Positions 33,753 to 45,070 of a stretch of 64,000 nucleotides of DNA are shown one piece after another; the stretch's first letter is position 1, and the number at the start of each line of letters is the position of its first letter. Under the pieces are notes generated by a model. That model was not told the DNA's origin, ran no database searches, and saw only the letters and a program-made list of their open reading frames with translations. This DNA is from Bryum argenteum (Eukaryota > Streptophyta > Bryopsida > Bryales > Bryaceae), in the NCBI GenBank assembly GCA_037043015.1, contig CM073323.1:23588758-23652757 (forward strand), in the 5' to 3' direction. The translations under genes were made by a program, and so were the position numbers.

Positions 33753-36577
33753 GAAACAACTCGATTTTCAGATTGGCAGGCTCATTGGCAAGTGGCCAAG
33801 TGAATTAATTTTAGTATACGGCAAAGTATGTAAGAGATTGGACCAAGTGGAATCATTAATATTGGATTAAAATTGAAGTAGCTGTAAAATTTGGAAGTGG
33901 AGCGTGTAGTGTACCCAAAACCACCCAACCTATAATGTACACAATGAATACATTAAAATGTACAACTAGAAACTATAATGTACTCCTTGACTTGAATTGA
34001 CCTACGAGCAGTTCGGGGTGTTGTATGGCTTTTGAGCCACCCAAAAATACTTTTTGAGTGAGATATTTGTTAAAAATTTCCCAAAATTATTTATGTACAA
34101 TATTTTTATGACTCAATTGTCTATAAAGTATTTGTTCAATAATTTGTTAGAAGATTTCTAAGTGTACATCATATTAAGGTCATTTCTTAGGGAGGAAAAT
34201 GTATACTTTTTCTTAGCGAAGGTTTATTTTATAATATATTTGTTTATTCCATTTTGAGTGTACCGACATTCTGAAATGATTTGGAATGTATTCTTTTTCA
34301 GTCTTTTTGACCAAAAAAAACTAAAGTGTAGAATATGCAAAAGGCCATTTTTTAATTTTATTTTATATATAGTTTTTAATTTTTTAATTTTATTTTATAT
34401 ATAGTTTTTAATTTTTTAATTTTTTATGAATTATCTTGAATATTTATATTTTACAACATTCCAAGTTACTACAATCCAAAGTCATTCTTTGATGAAATAT
34501 GTTCATGTACATTCCAAATACATGTACAACATTCTAAAGACTTTTTTGAAAGATTTTTTCTCTAGAGCTTTTTGGAAAACAAGTTAAGTAAACAATATGC
34601 AAAGATTGTGTTTGTACGAGGTAATCCTTCTCTACTTTCTCATAAAGATTCTAATTGTATAACATTCTAATGCCATTCCGAAATGTATTATTTGTTCAAT
34701 ATTCTAAAATAAAAATAGAATTCCCACTATGCAATGTGCCAAGGTTATTTTCGTTGATTTTCATTCTAATACATTCTAAGTGTACAACATTCTAAGGTCA
34801 TTTTGAGTGAAGTATTTTTCAAGAAAGTTAAAGTCGTCATATTGAGACTTTTGACAATCTCTTCTTACTTCCGGGGACTCATGTCTCATGTATTCTTGAA
34901 GCAAAGAATTGATATTTTGCTTGTCTACGTACATCACATTGCGCCAAGTACACCTCATATGGCGAGACAACACCCTTGGAATCATTCTTGATTGGAGAAT
35001 GTATGACCCAATTACAACTTATTAGAGAAATAAAATTCCTCAAAGCTTTCTTCAACCGAGGATGTCTCATTGTAACATAAAAGTATCAATTTAACCCCTA
35101 AATTTGCTTGTGCTTTTAGGAGCTTGAAACCTCAAAACTCTTATTTTCTACCCTTATGTACTCCTTGGAATGAGGACCATATTTGTTTGCTTTTTTAAGA
35201 CATTCAACTAGAAGATCTCGTACCTAAGTCTATTTTGGGTGCCCATTGCAAACATTGACTGGTAGATGTTTATCATTCACAAGATCATAACATCCAAAGT
35301 TTGTGCAAAAGCTTTTATGGGCATTACTTGATAGGTATTGTCTCCATGGTGCAAAGGAAGATTTGAAAATTTTAATGCTAAATCATTGGTCATATTTTTT
35401 TCCATGCAAGTAATCAAGTTGGGTATGCTTATGCAAAATTTTAGGAATTCATTCTGCTTTTCGACCTTCATGCAAAATTATCTTTTAGAAGAAGGTCTAA
35501 AAACAACATCTAGAGAAATAGGCACCACATTAGATATAATCATTTTTTGAAAAAATTTGAACAACGAACAAGAGCCTTTATTTTGAGAACAATATGCGAA
35601 TTTGTGAATTTCGAAAAAAAAAAGAAAAAAAATCTAAATCTCAAATTTCAACAAATTCAGAAAGAAAAAACTGTAAAATTCTAAAATTGAGTACCTTCAC
35701 TCTAATTTGAGAACCTTCACTTTTCAGTATAAGGAGTACCAAAGAAAAATTTTAAGCAAAAATATCAAATTTAACCACTTCAAATGGCATGCACAAAATC
35801 CCAAAAACCCATTTTGGGTTTTAAGAATATTTAGGGGCTAATGTAATTCTCTTTTTTTTCCTGCCCACTTGAGCCTAACACCAATTTGTTCAATTTTTCC
35901 ACAACATAGCAAGTGCACTACATTCAAAGGTATCAAAATGTGTCCTTATCTGGAACAACAAAAGCAACCATCTTTTTCCGACAACACAAGCTCGCAAGGA
36001 AAAGGAAAGGTGTACCGAACGTTCAACCCTAGTGGAGATGGACATATCGTAGTCTTCAGGGGCAAGGATCGGGAAAAACCGACGGCTAGTGTATTATCAG
36101 CCGATGGATTTAGCTCATTGGCCGGTCCATTTTTGAAACCACCAGCTAAAAACCGATAAGAATTACAAATAAATTTCTATTCTCAATATAAAATGAGAAA
36201 ATTGCCGGAAGAAATCTCTGAAAAACCGATTAGGTGTGGGAAATACCGATTATTAGCTAGTAAAAGTCAAAAAAATCCCCGAACCCTACACGTTGCACGT
36301 CATCTACATGTATGTATGCATGATATGCTGAGTGTGTACGTTATGGGATTTGAAGTGATGTCAATCCAAGGTGAGAGTGGCTTTTTGTTGCCAGCAGCTT
36401 TTAATTGATGATGAGCGTAGAAATTTGTCAAGGTGACCGTTGACCAAGCAACACCGAAACCTTCCCACTGAAAAATGTGTTGAAATGTCAGGGACATTTG
36501 TTAGCTTTCTTTTCTCTCTTTGTTGTTGGCTCTCTTATTTGAACAAAGTCTTTGTAATGAGTGAATCATTGTTTGCG
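33753..36577. other. Intergenic, very AT-rich
   Basis: Contains a 32-bp tandem repeat (34348-34425) and several A/T homopolymer tracts. A 96-codon frame at 35869-36159 has no recognisable product. No supported gene. Confidence 0.5.
34348..34425. repeat. 32-bp AT-rich tandem repeat, about 2.4 copies
   Basis: Unit begins TTTTTTAATTTTATTTTATA and ends TATAGTTTTTAA; copies at 34348-34379 and 34380-34411, plus a partial third. Confidence 0.85.
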
Positions 36578-36658
36578 ACAATTGTGGAGATGCGGCAATC
36601 AAGTGTTTGAATATAGTCACAATTGTGGAGATGCGGCAATCAAGTGTTTGAATATGGA
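36578..36658. repeat. 41-bp tandem duplication
   Basis: ACAATTGTGGAGATGCGGCA starts each of two adjacent units (36578-36618, 36619-36658), nearly identical to the end (TTTGAATAT). Confidence 0.9.
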
Positions 36659-37075
36659 CACGGGTTGATTGAAGATAGTACGGAAAGCAACTATTGCAAC
36701 TCTGCCTTCAAGAAGAAGAGCTATCGTGCAAGCACAAAATGTTGTATGGGACTGCCTAACCTTGATGGTATCCTTTAAGGAGGGTAGTAAGGGATAGGTT
36801 AACCAACTCGATACGCACTCACAGCCTTGAAAAGGCTGCATATTCCGAGGATTATACGTCGGTATGTATGTGGCGAAGTAAGTGAGGAACCAATTCCAAT
36901 AAGGGCTCGTTCAAAACCGACTACGCACTCGCTCTCATGGCGTGCACGGAAACCTCTCCCCAATCTTTTTGAGAAGCTCTTTCCAACGTCACAACTTACG
37001 AGGTCATACTTTGGGTGTTATTCATACTTGGTGTGATGACCTCCGGACGTGCATCCAAATATAGGTCAAACAAAC

Positions 37076-37135
37076 ACTCTGTTCACACCAACCTCACTAA
37101 GTTTGACTCTGTTCACACCAACCTTACTAAGTTTG
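37076..37135. repeat. 30-bp tandem repeat, two copies
   Basis: ACTCTGTTCACACCAACC and TACTAAGTTTG-type units at 37076-37105 and 37106-37135, one to two differences. A second pair (TATCCCTCTCAA...AGACATT) follows at about 37239-37315. Confidence 0.85.
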
Positions 37136-37364
37136 GAGACGGTTCTCTTTCTTCTAATAAGAATAATAATGCCTACCTTATAGTTCGTAAAAACCATGAA
37201 TAAATTTTATCTCCGAAATATGCCGTGTCGTTTGAATCTATCCCTCTCAAAAAGAAAGACATTGGTGAGTCCAAAAGTATCCCTCTCAAGAAGAAGACAT
37301 TAGTGAGTCAAAAAGTAGTTAGAAATGTGACATATAGTCGGTGCTATTTGATTAATTCTTGAGG

Positions 37365-37655
37365 ATTCCCCATGCCGGCGTGGTGCTCACCACTATAGTC
37401 CACCCAACTATTGTGGGGGGTCTTTGGACCTTGTTGTATGGGTACCTCAAAGGCCTTTGGGGGGATACTATGTCAAGTATTTTCAAGGCATTAGTAACTA
37501 GGCTAGAAATTAGCGTAGTTATAGTGTCCACCCTTGAGAGGGGGAAGTAGTATTGTTCCAATTTCCCCTTGTCCGGTGGCCATGGGGATATTAGCATTAC
37601 GAACGGACACTTCATTCACGCCGGCCCCTTAGAAAGGGACTGGAGTTTCTATCTA
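37365..37655 (+). mobile_element. SINE, 5'-truncated (291 bp)
   Basis: Same sequence as the 31401 SINE but lacking the head with the A and B boxes. Bounded by a perfect 12-bp duplication TAATTCTTGAGG (37353-37364 and 37656-37667). Truncation with intact target-site duplications is the expected product of incomplete target-primed reverse transcription. Confidence 0.95.
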
Positions 37656-38005
37656 TAATTCTTGAGGCTATTTGCTTAATTTTCGAGGCTATCCAATTTC
37701 TTCGTAGATATTGAGTGAGAGAGCGATGTCAGAGACGGAGACGTCCGAAGACCCAAGTGTGAGTCATTTTCCTCCAGAAATCCATCAATCATGGATTGAT
37801 GGATTGCACACAATGTGAGAGTGACGTCCAAAATGACACCCATCAGTCCATCAGCTGCTCAATCAGTTCCAGTTGTTTATGCCTTTTTCTCATTAATGCA
37901 ATCCATCATGCAGCGAGAGCTGTCGTTTCTAGAACCCACACACACGCTCCTCTCTCTCCGACCGACCGGTTCATGCACGAGTTGATTTAATACATCAACC
38001 TTTAA

Positions 38006-38367
38006 CCCTTAAACGCCCGAGCAAGCCCGAGGGGCTTGATTCCAACAGAATCTTCCCTGTAGCTCTCATTGTACTCAACGTTTCACTTATATTTTGATGT
38101 CAAACTGGTCACCTTCTTCTGATGCATTCAAAAAGTGAATTTTCACAATTCAAATCACAATTTGTATGAATGATTTTGTGGTTTGAAAGGATTGTGGTAG
38201 GTAGGTTGGGGTGGTACATAACCTTGTAGGAGGTTGCAAGCTCATCATTGATTGGTCCATTCATGATGCCCAAGTTCAAAAAGTGCACTATTCATGATGC
38301 CCAAGTCCAAAAGATGCTGTGATCCAATTTTGGGCTGCCCGTTTTAGACCCCAAGGGCGTTTAAGGG
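38006..38367 (+). mobile_element. TTAA MITE family, copy B (362 bp)
   Basis: CCCTTAAACGCCC...GGGCGTTTAAGGG with TTAA on both sides (38002-38005, 38368-38371). Contains a local duplication of a CATGATGCCCAAGT phrase that copy A lacks. Confidence 0.9.
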
Positions 38368-38371
38368 TTAA

Positions 38372-38706
38372 CCGCCCTTGGGGTCTGAAACGGGCAGCCC
38401 AAAATTGGATCACACCATCTTTTGGAATTGGGCATCATGAATAGTGCACTTTTTGAACTTGGGCAGTACGAATGAACCAATCAACGATGAGCTTGCAGCC
38501 TCCTACAATGTTATGTACCTACCACAATCCTTTCAAAGCACAAAATCACTCGTACAAGTTGTGATTTGAATTGTAAAATTTCACCTTTTGAATGCATCAT
38601 ATGAAGGTGAGCAGTTTGACATCAAGATGTAATTGAAATTTTGAGTATAGTGAAAGCTACAGATGTTGGAGAAAAAACCCGTCGGGTTCCCTTGTGCGTT
38701 TAAGGG
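38372..38706 (-). mobile_element. TTAA MITE family, copy C, inverted and abutting copy B
   Basis: Reverse-orientation relative directly after the TTAA at 38368-38371; its own inner terminal repeat is reduced to CCGCCC. The outer end is GTGCGTTTAAGGG then TTAT. With copy B it makes a roughly 700-bp inverted repeat. Confidence 0.85.
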
Positions 38707-38810
38707 TTATTTGGATTAAAGAAATAAAGATAAAACTAAAATATAGAAAATAATATAAAAAAATCACACTCTCACAACCGAAGATTACCATAGTACAATT
38801 GCAAATTTAA

Positions 38811-39170
38811 ACCTTGAAGGTCCTTGGGGTCTAAAAGGGGCAGCCCAAGATTGGATCTCAACATCTTTTGGACTTGGGCATCATGAATTGTGCACTTTTA
38901 AAACTTAGGCATCATGAATGGACACATCAATGATGAGCTTGCAACCTTCTACAAGTTTATGTACAACCCAACCTAGCTACCACAATCCTTTCAAAGCACA
39001 AAATCAATCATACAAATTGTGATTTGAATCGTAAAATTTCACTTTTTGAATGCATCATAAGAAGGTGACCAGTTTGACATCAAGATATAAGTGAAGAGTT
39101 GAGTACAATGAGAGCTACAAGGCATATTTTGTTGGAAAATGCCCATCGGGCTTGCTTGAGTCTTTAAGAG
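38811..39170 (-). mobile_element. TTAA MITE family, copy D
   Basis: Reverse orientation. TTAA at 38807-38810 and 39171-39174; the terminal repeats are decayed (ACCTTGAAGG, CTTTAAGAG). The interior keeps GGTCACCTTCTTATGATGCA (minus strand) and the CCCAAGTCC module. Confidence 0.8.
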
Positions 39171-39227
39171 TTAACTCTTAGGGTCTGTTTACACTATAAT
39201 GGAGAGGTCTGCCAGTCAAGAAATTAA

Positions 39228-39589
39228 CCCTTAAACGTCAGGCTATATAGATTTGGGCAGCCTTGTATTGGATCACAACATCTTTTGGACTTGGGCATCA
39301 TGAATAGTGCACTTTTAAAACTTGGGCATCATGAATGATCCAATCAACGATGAGCTTGCAACCTCCTACAAGGTTATGTACAACCCCAACCTACCTACCA
39401 CATTCCTTTCAAAGCACAAAATCACTCATACAAATTGTGAATTGAATTGTAAAATTTCACTTTTTGAATGCATCAGAAGAAGGTGACGAGTTTGACACCA
39501 AAATATAAGTGAAAAGTTGAGTACATCGAGAGCTACACATGAGATTCTATTGGAATATGACTCCTCGGGTCACCTTCGGCATTCAAGGG
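39228..39589 (-). mobile_element. TTAA MITE family, copy E (362 bp)
   Basis: CCCTTAAACGTC at the left and GCATTCAAGGG at the right, TTAA on both sides (39224-39227, 39590-39593). Same length as copy B. Confidence 0.88.
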
Positions 39590-39825
39590 TTAAGGAGAAA
39601 TCTTGAATGTGATTGGTTGAAAGTGGGACTCTGATTGGGTAAAGCTGACATTCTTGACCAACTTGAGGCTTTTTCCAATGTAATGTAAATGAGGCCTTCT
39701 ACTACAAATGGTACTAAAATTCGTTTTTTGTACACCCAAAAAGGACCACACTATCTCCCAAAATCTCACTTGTGCTCCTGAAATGTGGACCGCATTTCAC
39801 GCCGGAAAATGCAAAGAAGAGGGTC

Positions 39826-39890
39826 CAAGGGCGGGGTCTTGGGAGCAGGGGTCTTGGGGCGGGGGTCTTGGGAGCAAGGGTCTCAGGGCT
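39826..39890 (+). repeat. G-rich minisatellite
   Basis: GGGTCTTGGGAGC-type units repeat four to five times with multiple runs of three to five G. It could form G-quadruplexes. Confidence 0.75.
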
Positions 39891-40072
39891 CTATAATTTA
39901 TCCCATATTCTTTGTAACTGCTTGCATTCATGAGAACATACAAGAGGGCTAGGGCTAGGGGCTCACTCATGGATCAAAATGAAAATATTATGTGATATCA
40001 CCCATGGGGTCCACGTGGCATCCCCTCAAGGGGGTCCATGCGGCAAAAAAAAGGCTTCAAACCAATTAATCA

Positions 40073-40109
40073 ATGTTGCTGCATAGTGAAGGTCACTATG
40101 CAGCAACAT
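40073..40109. repeat. Perfect 17-bp stem, 3-nt loop palindrome
   Basis: ATGTTGCTGCATAGTGA, then AGG, then its exact reverse complement TCACTATGCAGCAACAT. Confidence 0.97.
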
Positions 40110-41086
40110 CTCAACATATACCACACTCTGGTATCCATGGCTCAGAAGAACAAATCATTCACTGTTATCTCTAGAGATCTGTCAAAACTCTGGAAGCGAC
40201 CCAAGCCAGAGTTGTACAATCCCCCCGGACGGAGAATGTGGCAGATCTACTGAATGTGGTCAGTTTTTACAGTGGATGGATAAGTACTTGCTCCAAAGTG
40301 AAGTTTCAATATTGACTATCATTAGTTGACTACTCGGACGAGCATGCAAAGTTTTTCCTTTTTCATGTATGAACGTCGAATTGACGAAAGTGGGTTTCTA
40401 ATCAGCATTGTTAGTACATTTTTGTTGCTCCGACAGTGGCCTCGATGTTTATTGTCTGTTTTTGCGATTCGGTTTACGAGCTGTATTTGGAATTCAGGTG
40501 CAGCACTGCAGGAGTGCAGTTCGTGGAACCAGGCGCGCCGGCGCGCGGGCTGGCTGGCGGGCGGGCGGAGCGGGCCGCGGGTTGCATGCCGGCCAGTGCG
40601 CGCTCCCCTACGACTGACTGAACGAATGAACGCGCGCACCGCTACTACTGCACCTAGAACACACCACAGTACCCCCTTGGACACGTTTCGAATTTCTTGC
40701 TAACGAGCTTGCGTACCAGGAAATTCTTGGCTGATGCTGTGGGGTACATTTTCTACTAGCCTTGGAGAAGCTCTGGAAGCCTACTCTTGCACACAATTGT
40801 CACAAAAATCATTCTAAACCCCGGGATCTCGCCTCTCGAGCGGAATCCACGAGTTAGTCCACTGGGGTTGCAAGCGAACTGGAGTGCTCGGAGGGTCTAC
40901 TGGTAGTTCGCTGGATAAGGAATTGCGTAGCGGTGCGAGAGGGGTGCACGTTCTACTAATCTATTTTTAGCTTTAGCTCCGCGACGTCGAGGGGAGGGGA
41001 GGGGAGGGTTACCGAATTTCGACTTCGAGCTAGCTCACTGTTCTCTGTGTATCGCGTGATCGTTGTTGTCTACAGGCGCAAGTACC

Positions 41087-43123
41087 ATGGTGAGTGCGAT
41101 TCTGCAGGATTCTTCGGAAAAGTGGTTGTTTGCTTTTCGGAGAGGTGTGTTTACTCATGAATTCGTAGATTTTGTTTTTTTTGTTCTTCGGGAGATGATT
41201 TCCAGCAACAGCTAAGGAACTATGGTTTCGAGAGCAGACGATCGGGTTTCACGACTACGAATTCTTGATGCTTTTTCCTTTTGGTTCATGACAATTCCGC
41301 TTGAGTTGCCGCTTTCAGAGGATCATTTTTTAGTAATCGGCGTTCTCTTAATTGTATACAGGATTTACAGAAAGAACTCGCGGAGAAGAATGTCCACTAC
41401 GAAGAGGTTAGCACGATCTTCTTACCCAACTACCTTCTGCAAAGTTTGTCGAGTGATGATGCCAGTTCGAAGAAGAATTTGGCCGAAGCATCAAATTTTG
41501 TGGCTGAGATCGATTTTGTGTTGGCGGGATTTGCAGGGCACGTTCGAGCGGCGAAAGCTGACGTTTTTCACGTGCAAGTGGCTGCCCGTGCACCAAGACA
41601 TCAAGGCGCTCGTCTTCTTGTGCCACGGTACTCACTCATACTCCCTTGCATCATCCACATACTCACGAGCCCCTCCTGACTGTCCCCACTCACTCATTCA
41701 TCACTCAGTCTCACTCATCAGATGCGTGTTCGTCACCTTTTTTGGATCAAACTTCGTCGCTGGTTGTAATGAGGGAGTGTGTGTAAGCAGGGTATGGCAT
41801 GGAATGTAGCATATTCATGCGAGGCACGGGCATCCGCCTAGCGCAAGCAGGCTATGCCGTGTTCGGCATGGACTTAGAAGGCCACGGCAAATCTGAGGGA
41901 AAACGATGCTACATCAAGAACTTCCAGGATGTCGTAGACGACTTCATCGCATATTCCAAACACATCCGAGGTACCAAACGAACCGGTCACAATTGGTGGA
42001 AAGATTTAGGGTTTGGAGATGGAATGAGCACTGATATATTCGCCTTTGCAGAGCTGGAAGAGAATCGAAACAAGGCGCGCTTTTTGTATGGTGAATCCAT
42101 GGGTGGCGCCCTTGTGCTCCATATTCATCGCAAGGAACCTGGTGAGTGGAGCGGCGCCATCTTGCAAGCTCCCATGTGCAAGGCAAGCACCGTTCACACT
42201 TCCATTGCGAAAATTCTCAAGAATCCTTTCTCATTTACACTTCCGGTGCATTGGTTTTCAAGAATCCTCTCTCATTTACACTTCTATTGCAGTGGTTCCT
42301 AAGGAGCCTTTCTCATCGTTCTTCCTTCGTGTGCAGATTGCGGAGAAAGTGAAGCCGCCGGCCATCGTGTCCACCATCCTTACCAAGATGTCGGGATGGA
42401 TCCCAACGTGGAAGATTGTACCCACGGCAAATATCATTGACAACGCATTCAAGGACCCAATCAAGCGAGAGGAGGTCAGTGTTGCTACTCTCACGCCTTT
42501 TAGATCCATGATCCTTCGTTATGCTCATCCGTGATTCTTGAGCAGATCCGGAAGAATCCATATGCCTACCAAGACTGGCCGCGAGTGATGACCGCAGTGC
42601 AGATGATTCAAGCAAGCACGGAGCTTGAGAAGCGTTTAGATGAGGTATGCACTACTCTTCCTGCCTTTTGATGGTTGATGAATCCTTCGATGGTTGAAGG
42701 ACCTTTCGATGGTCGATGAATCTATTTGAGACGGTTGATGGATCTATTTTAGGTGGTTGATGGATCCTTCGATGGTTGAAGGACATTCGAGGCTTATATG
42801 GGTCGATTTTGCTGCAGGTGACGCTCCCATTTTTGCTGCTCCATGGTGAGGACGACAGAGTGACAGACCCCGAGATAAGCCGGGAACTCTTCGAAGCTTC
42901 CAAGAGCTTGGACAAGGAGTTCAAGCTGTACCCGGGCATGTGGCATAGTTTGACAGCCGGGGAGCCAGACGACAACATCGAGCTTGTGTTCAGCGACGTC
43001 ATCCACTGGTTGAACAACCACACCCCTGCCAGTGGTAGCAACACCGGTAGCCCTCTCCGACATGCTGATGTTTCCTCTCTGGAATCCAAGCAGGAGAACG
43101 CCAAAGTCACCGATGTTGTATGA
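41087..43123 (+). CDS. Alpha/beta hydrolase, monoacylglycerol lipase / caffeoylshikimate esterase-like
   Basis: Serine hydrolase (Hydrolase_4 type) acting on monoacylglycerols or related esters such as lysophospholipids or caffeoyl shikimate. Eight coding exons, all phase-consistent: 41087-41089 (ATG only), 41362-41406, 41537-41627, 41791-41970, 42052-42182, 42337-42474, 42546-42644, 42818-43123; 330 residues. Motifs in order: FFTCKWLPV, FLCHGYGMECS (oxyanion HG), GMDLEGHGKSEG, GESMGG (nucleophile Ser), APMCK, PTWKIVPT, FLLLHGEDDRVTD (acid Asp) and GMWHSL (His). The catalytic triad is intact. The fifth intron uses a GC donor (AAG|GCAAGC) with a CAG acceptor; all others are GT-AG. The substrate cannot be assigned. 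The short N-terminus argues for the cytosolic MAGL-like branch rather than a plastid form. Confidence 0.93.
42198..42320 (+). repeat. 41-bp tandem repeat inside the GC-AG intron (three copies)
   Basis: Units 42198-42238, 42239-42279 and 42280-42320 begin ACTTC(C/T).(T)TGC and contain CCTTTCTCAT or CCTCTCTCAT pyrimidine tracts. They fill most of the intron downstream of the GC donor. Confidence 0.9.
42668..42795 (+). repeat. GATGGTTGATGGATC repeats in the seventh hydrolase intron
   Basis: Imperfect direct repeats of GATGGTTGATGAATCCTTC and GATGGTTGAAGGAC alternate across the intron; the last unit ends just before the branch and acceptor region. Confidence 0.8.
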
Positions 43124-45070
43124 TCTTTTTACTCCTCCCAATTGTCGCATAGTCTAAAAGCACTATAGAATTCTCCATGTACAGTACTCACTAAGAGACC
43201 CCCTCTTTTTCCTCACGTTTTAATACAAAATTAGCTCCTCTGCTCAGAGTACACTTTCAAAATCTTCCGACCACTCCTTGTCCCAATCGGTCGTGTATGA
43301 ATTGATCCTCAACTGTAGAACCTTCAACCGTACCATTTTGACGGCAAAATTATATTTTCTTACTACTTTAGTGAAGATGAAAACTAGATAGGATTTTCGG
43401 GAGCTTGAACCTAAACTTCAGATTGAGCGGCAAGTGCGTTTATTGTCAACGAGGGTGAGGATCATGATTCGTGTACGAAGTTGTATGCAGCATTTGCGGC
43501 AACTGTTGACAGAAAAAGGGAGATAAGGATTCGAGAGTAGGTGTTTGGTGTGTATTGGTGATGAGGCTGGGGACGTGCCTTTGCGTTAAGAGCGTTGCGT
43601 CAGTGAAAGTCGTACAGTTGGTAGAAATGGAGGATCTCGTGAATGCTACAACGTGCAGATCTGCCGTTAACAGTTCCTGGAAAGCCGGCAAGTTGCCATT
43701 GTAGCTTCACCCTAGTCTCAAAAAGTACCAAATGTAAAGCTTTGTGGCAGACTTTTGGTATGTTTGCTGAAGGTTTAGTCAGTGTGGCTCTCCGTTTAGT
43801 GTTCAGCACAGTATGTATTATCATCAGTCCGATGCTTTACACCTGCTTCGCAATGAACCTACCGCACGTTTGTTCGGGTTCATAAATCGTGCATGTGCGT
43901 GTTTTCTCAAAACGTGCGAGTTCAGAACCTTTCAACTTCACATTATTGAATCTCGATAGCATTATGTAGACACACTCTGTACCAAGTGGCTCCCAAGTCT
44001 TGATCCTTGTACTTTGCACCATGGTCAATTGTTTCATTTCCATTATGAGCTTGACATTGGTAGAATCATCGGAAAGCACTGGCCAAAAGTTCCCTGCACA
44101 ATCTGCAACCATAATGTGGCGAGTTTAAGCGGCAGTACCAGAAAGTTTGGCAGGTCGCTTTACGATGAGTGCAGGATATCCACTTGGGTCTTGTTGGTTT
44201 CATGCACCTTCGCAATCGGGTAAAGGCTTCCCCTGACAAGCAAGGCTCCTTAATACCAAGAATGCCCTTGTGGGTGTCCTTTGCACTACAACAAAATTAT
44301 TTTAGTTTGATTTGTGATTGGAAATACTTTCCAAAAATGTAAAACTTATCGAGAGAGATTAGAACTTCATAATATGTCTATCTGGAGAATTGTGTGTGCA
44401 TCAATGAATGACTATTGTTGTACATTATTGAACTAAGGAAATTGCCTTAAATATAATGATAATCAATCTATTGGGCACTTTTGAAGGGAACTCCAAACCT
44501 ATCTCACAAAGTTGACTAGACTGGAAAGTTATTGCATGATGTCGATGATTCATAAGCCCTTAAAACTAGAGTGTGAATTGGTGAAATTGTAGGGATGGTT
44601 CTCAGAAAGCAAACATTTCGTGAAAGATGGGTAAAAAGAGGTGTACACCTTTGAGGTTTGAAATAAATGCTTTGTTGTACTCATTAAGATGGACATCAAC
44701 TTATGAATGATAAAGACTCATGTGAGAATGCATTTCCCAGACTTGTACACCACTTGATAAATAATGAGATACGGAAACCAATCACTGACATTACTCACAA
44801 CTCAAACAGAACCAGAAAACTAGATCACAAATTCTTAACTTCTCAATTCTAGTGTAAGTTGATCCTTCCAGGAGTATACACGAAGTGTTCCTTACAATGA
44901 AAGAAAATTAGTAAGATCAACGAAAAAGTGAAGTGTAACGTGAATTCATGATTTGGCAAGGTAGACACATTTGTAGTGTGCTGCCCAGGAGCTCCTGAAA
45001 TTATGATCATCTGCACAAGAAAGACTCCATGCTAGTCTTGATCCTAAAAAACGAAGAAACAGACCTCTCA
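43124..45070. other. 3' UTR and convergent intergenic region
   Basis: Lies between the 3' ends of the hydrolase (plus) and CGI121 (minus). Short frames at 43446-44223 show no recognisable product. No gene supported. Confidence 0.5.

Larger units (their letters stand above)
39590..41086. other. Intergenic to hydrolase promoter
   Basis: Includes a G-rich minisatellite, a perfect hairpin, a GC-rich patch at 40500-40620 and the presumed promoter and leader of the hydrolase gene (GGGGAGGGGAGGG tract at about 40990-41008). The overlapping long frames at 40322-40703 on both strands are a by-product of GC content and are not supported. Confidence 0.5.

Noticed and set aside
40322-40703. Overlapping 120-codon frames on both strands
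   Set aside because: A GC-rich patch suppresses stops in several frames at once; no start context or domain.
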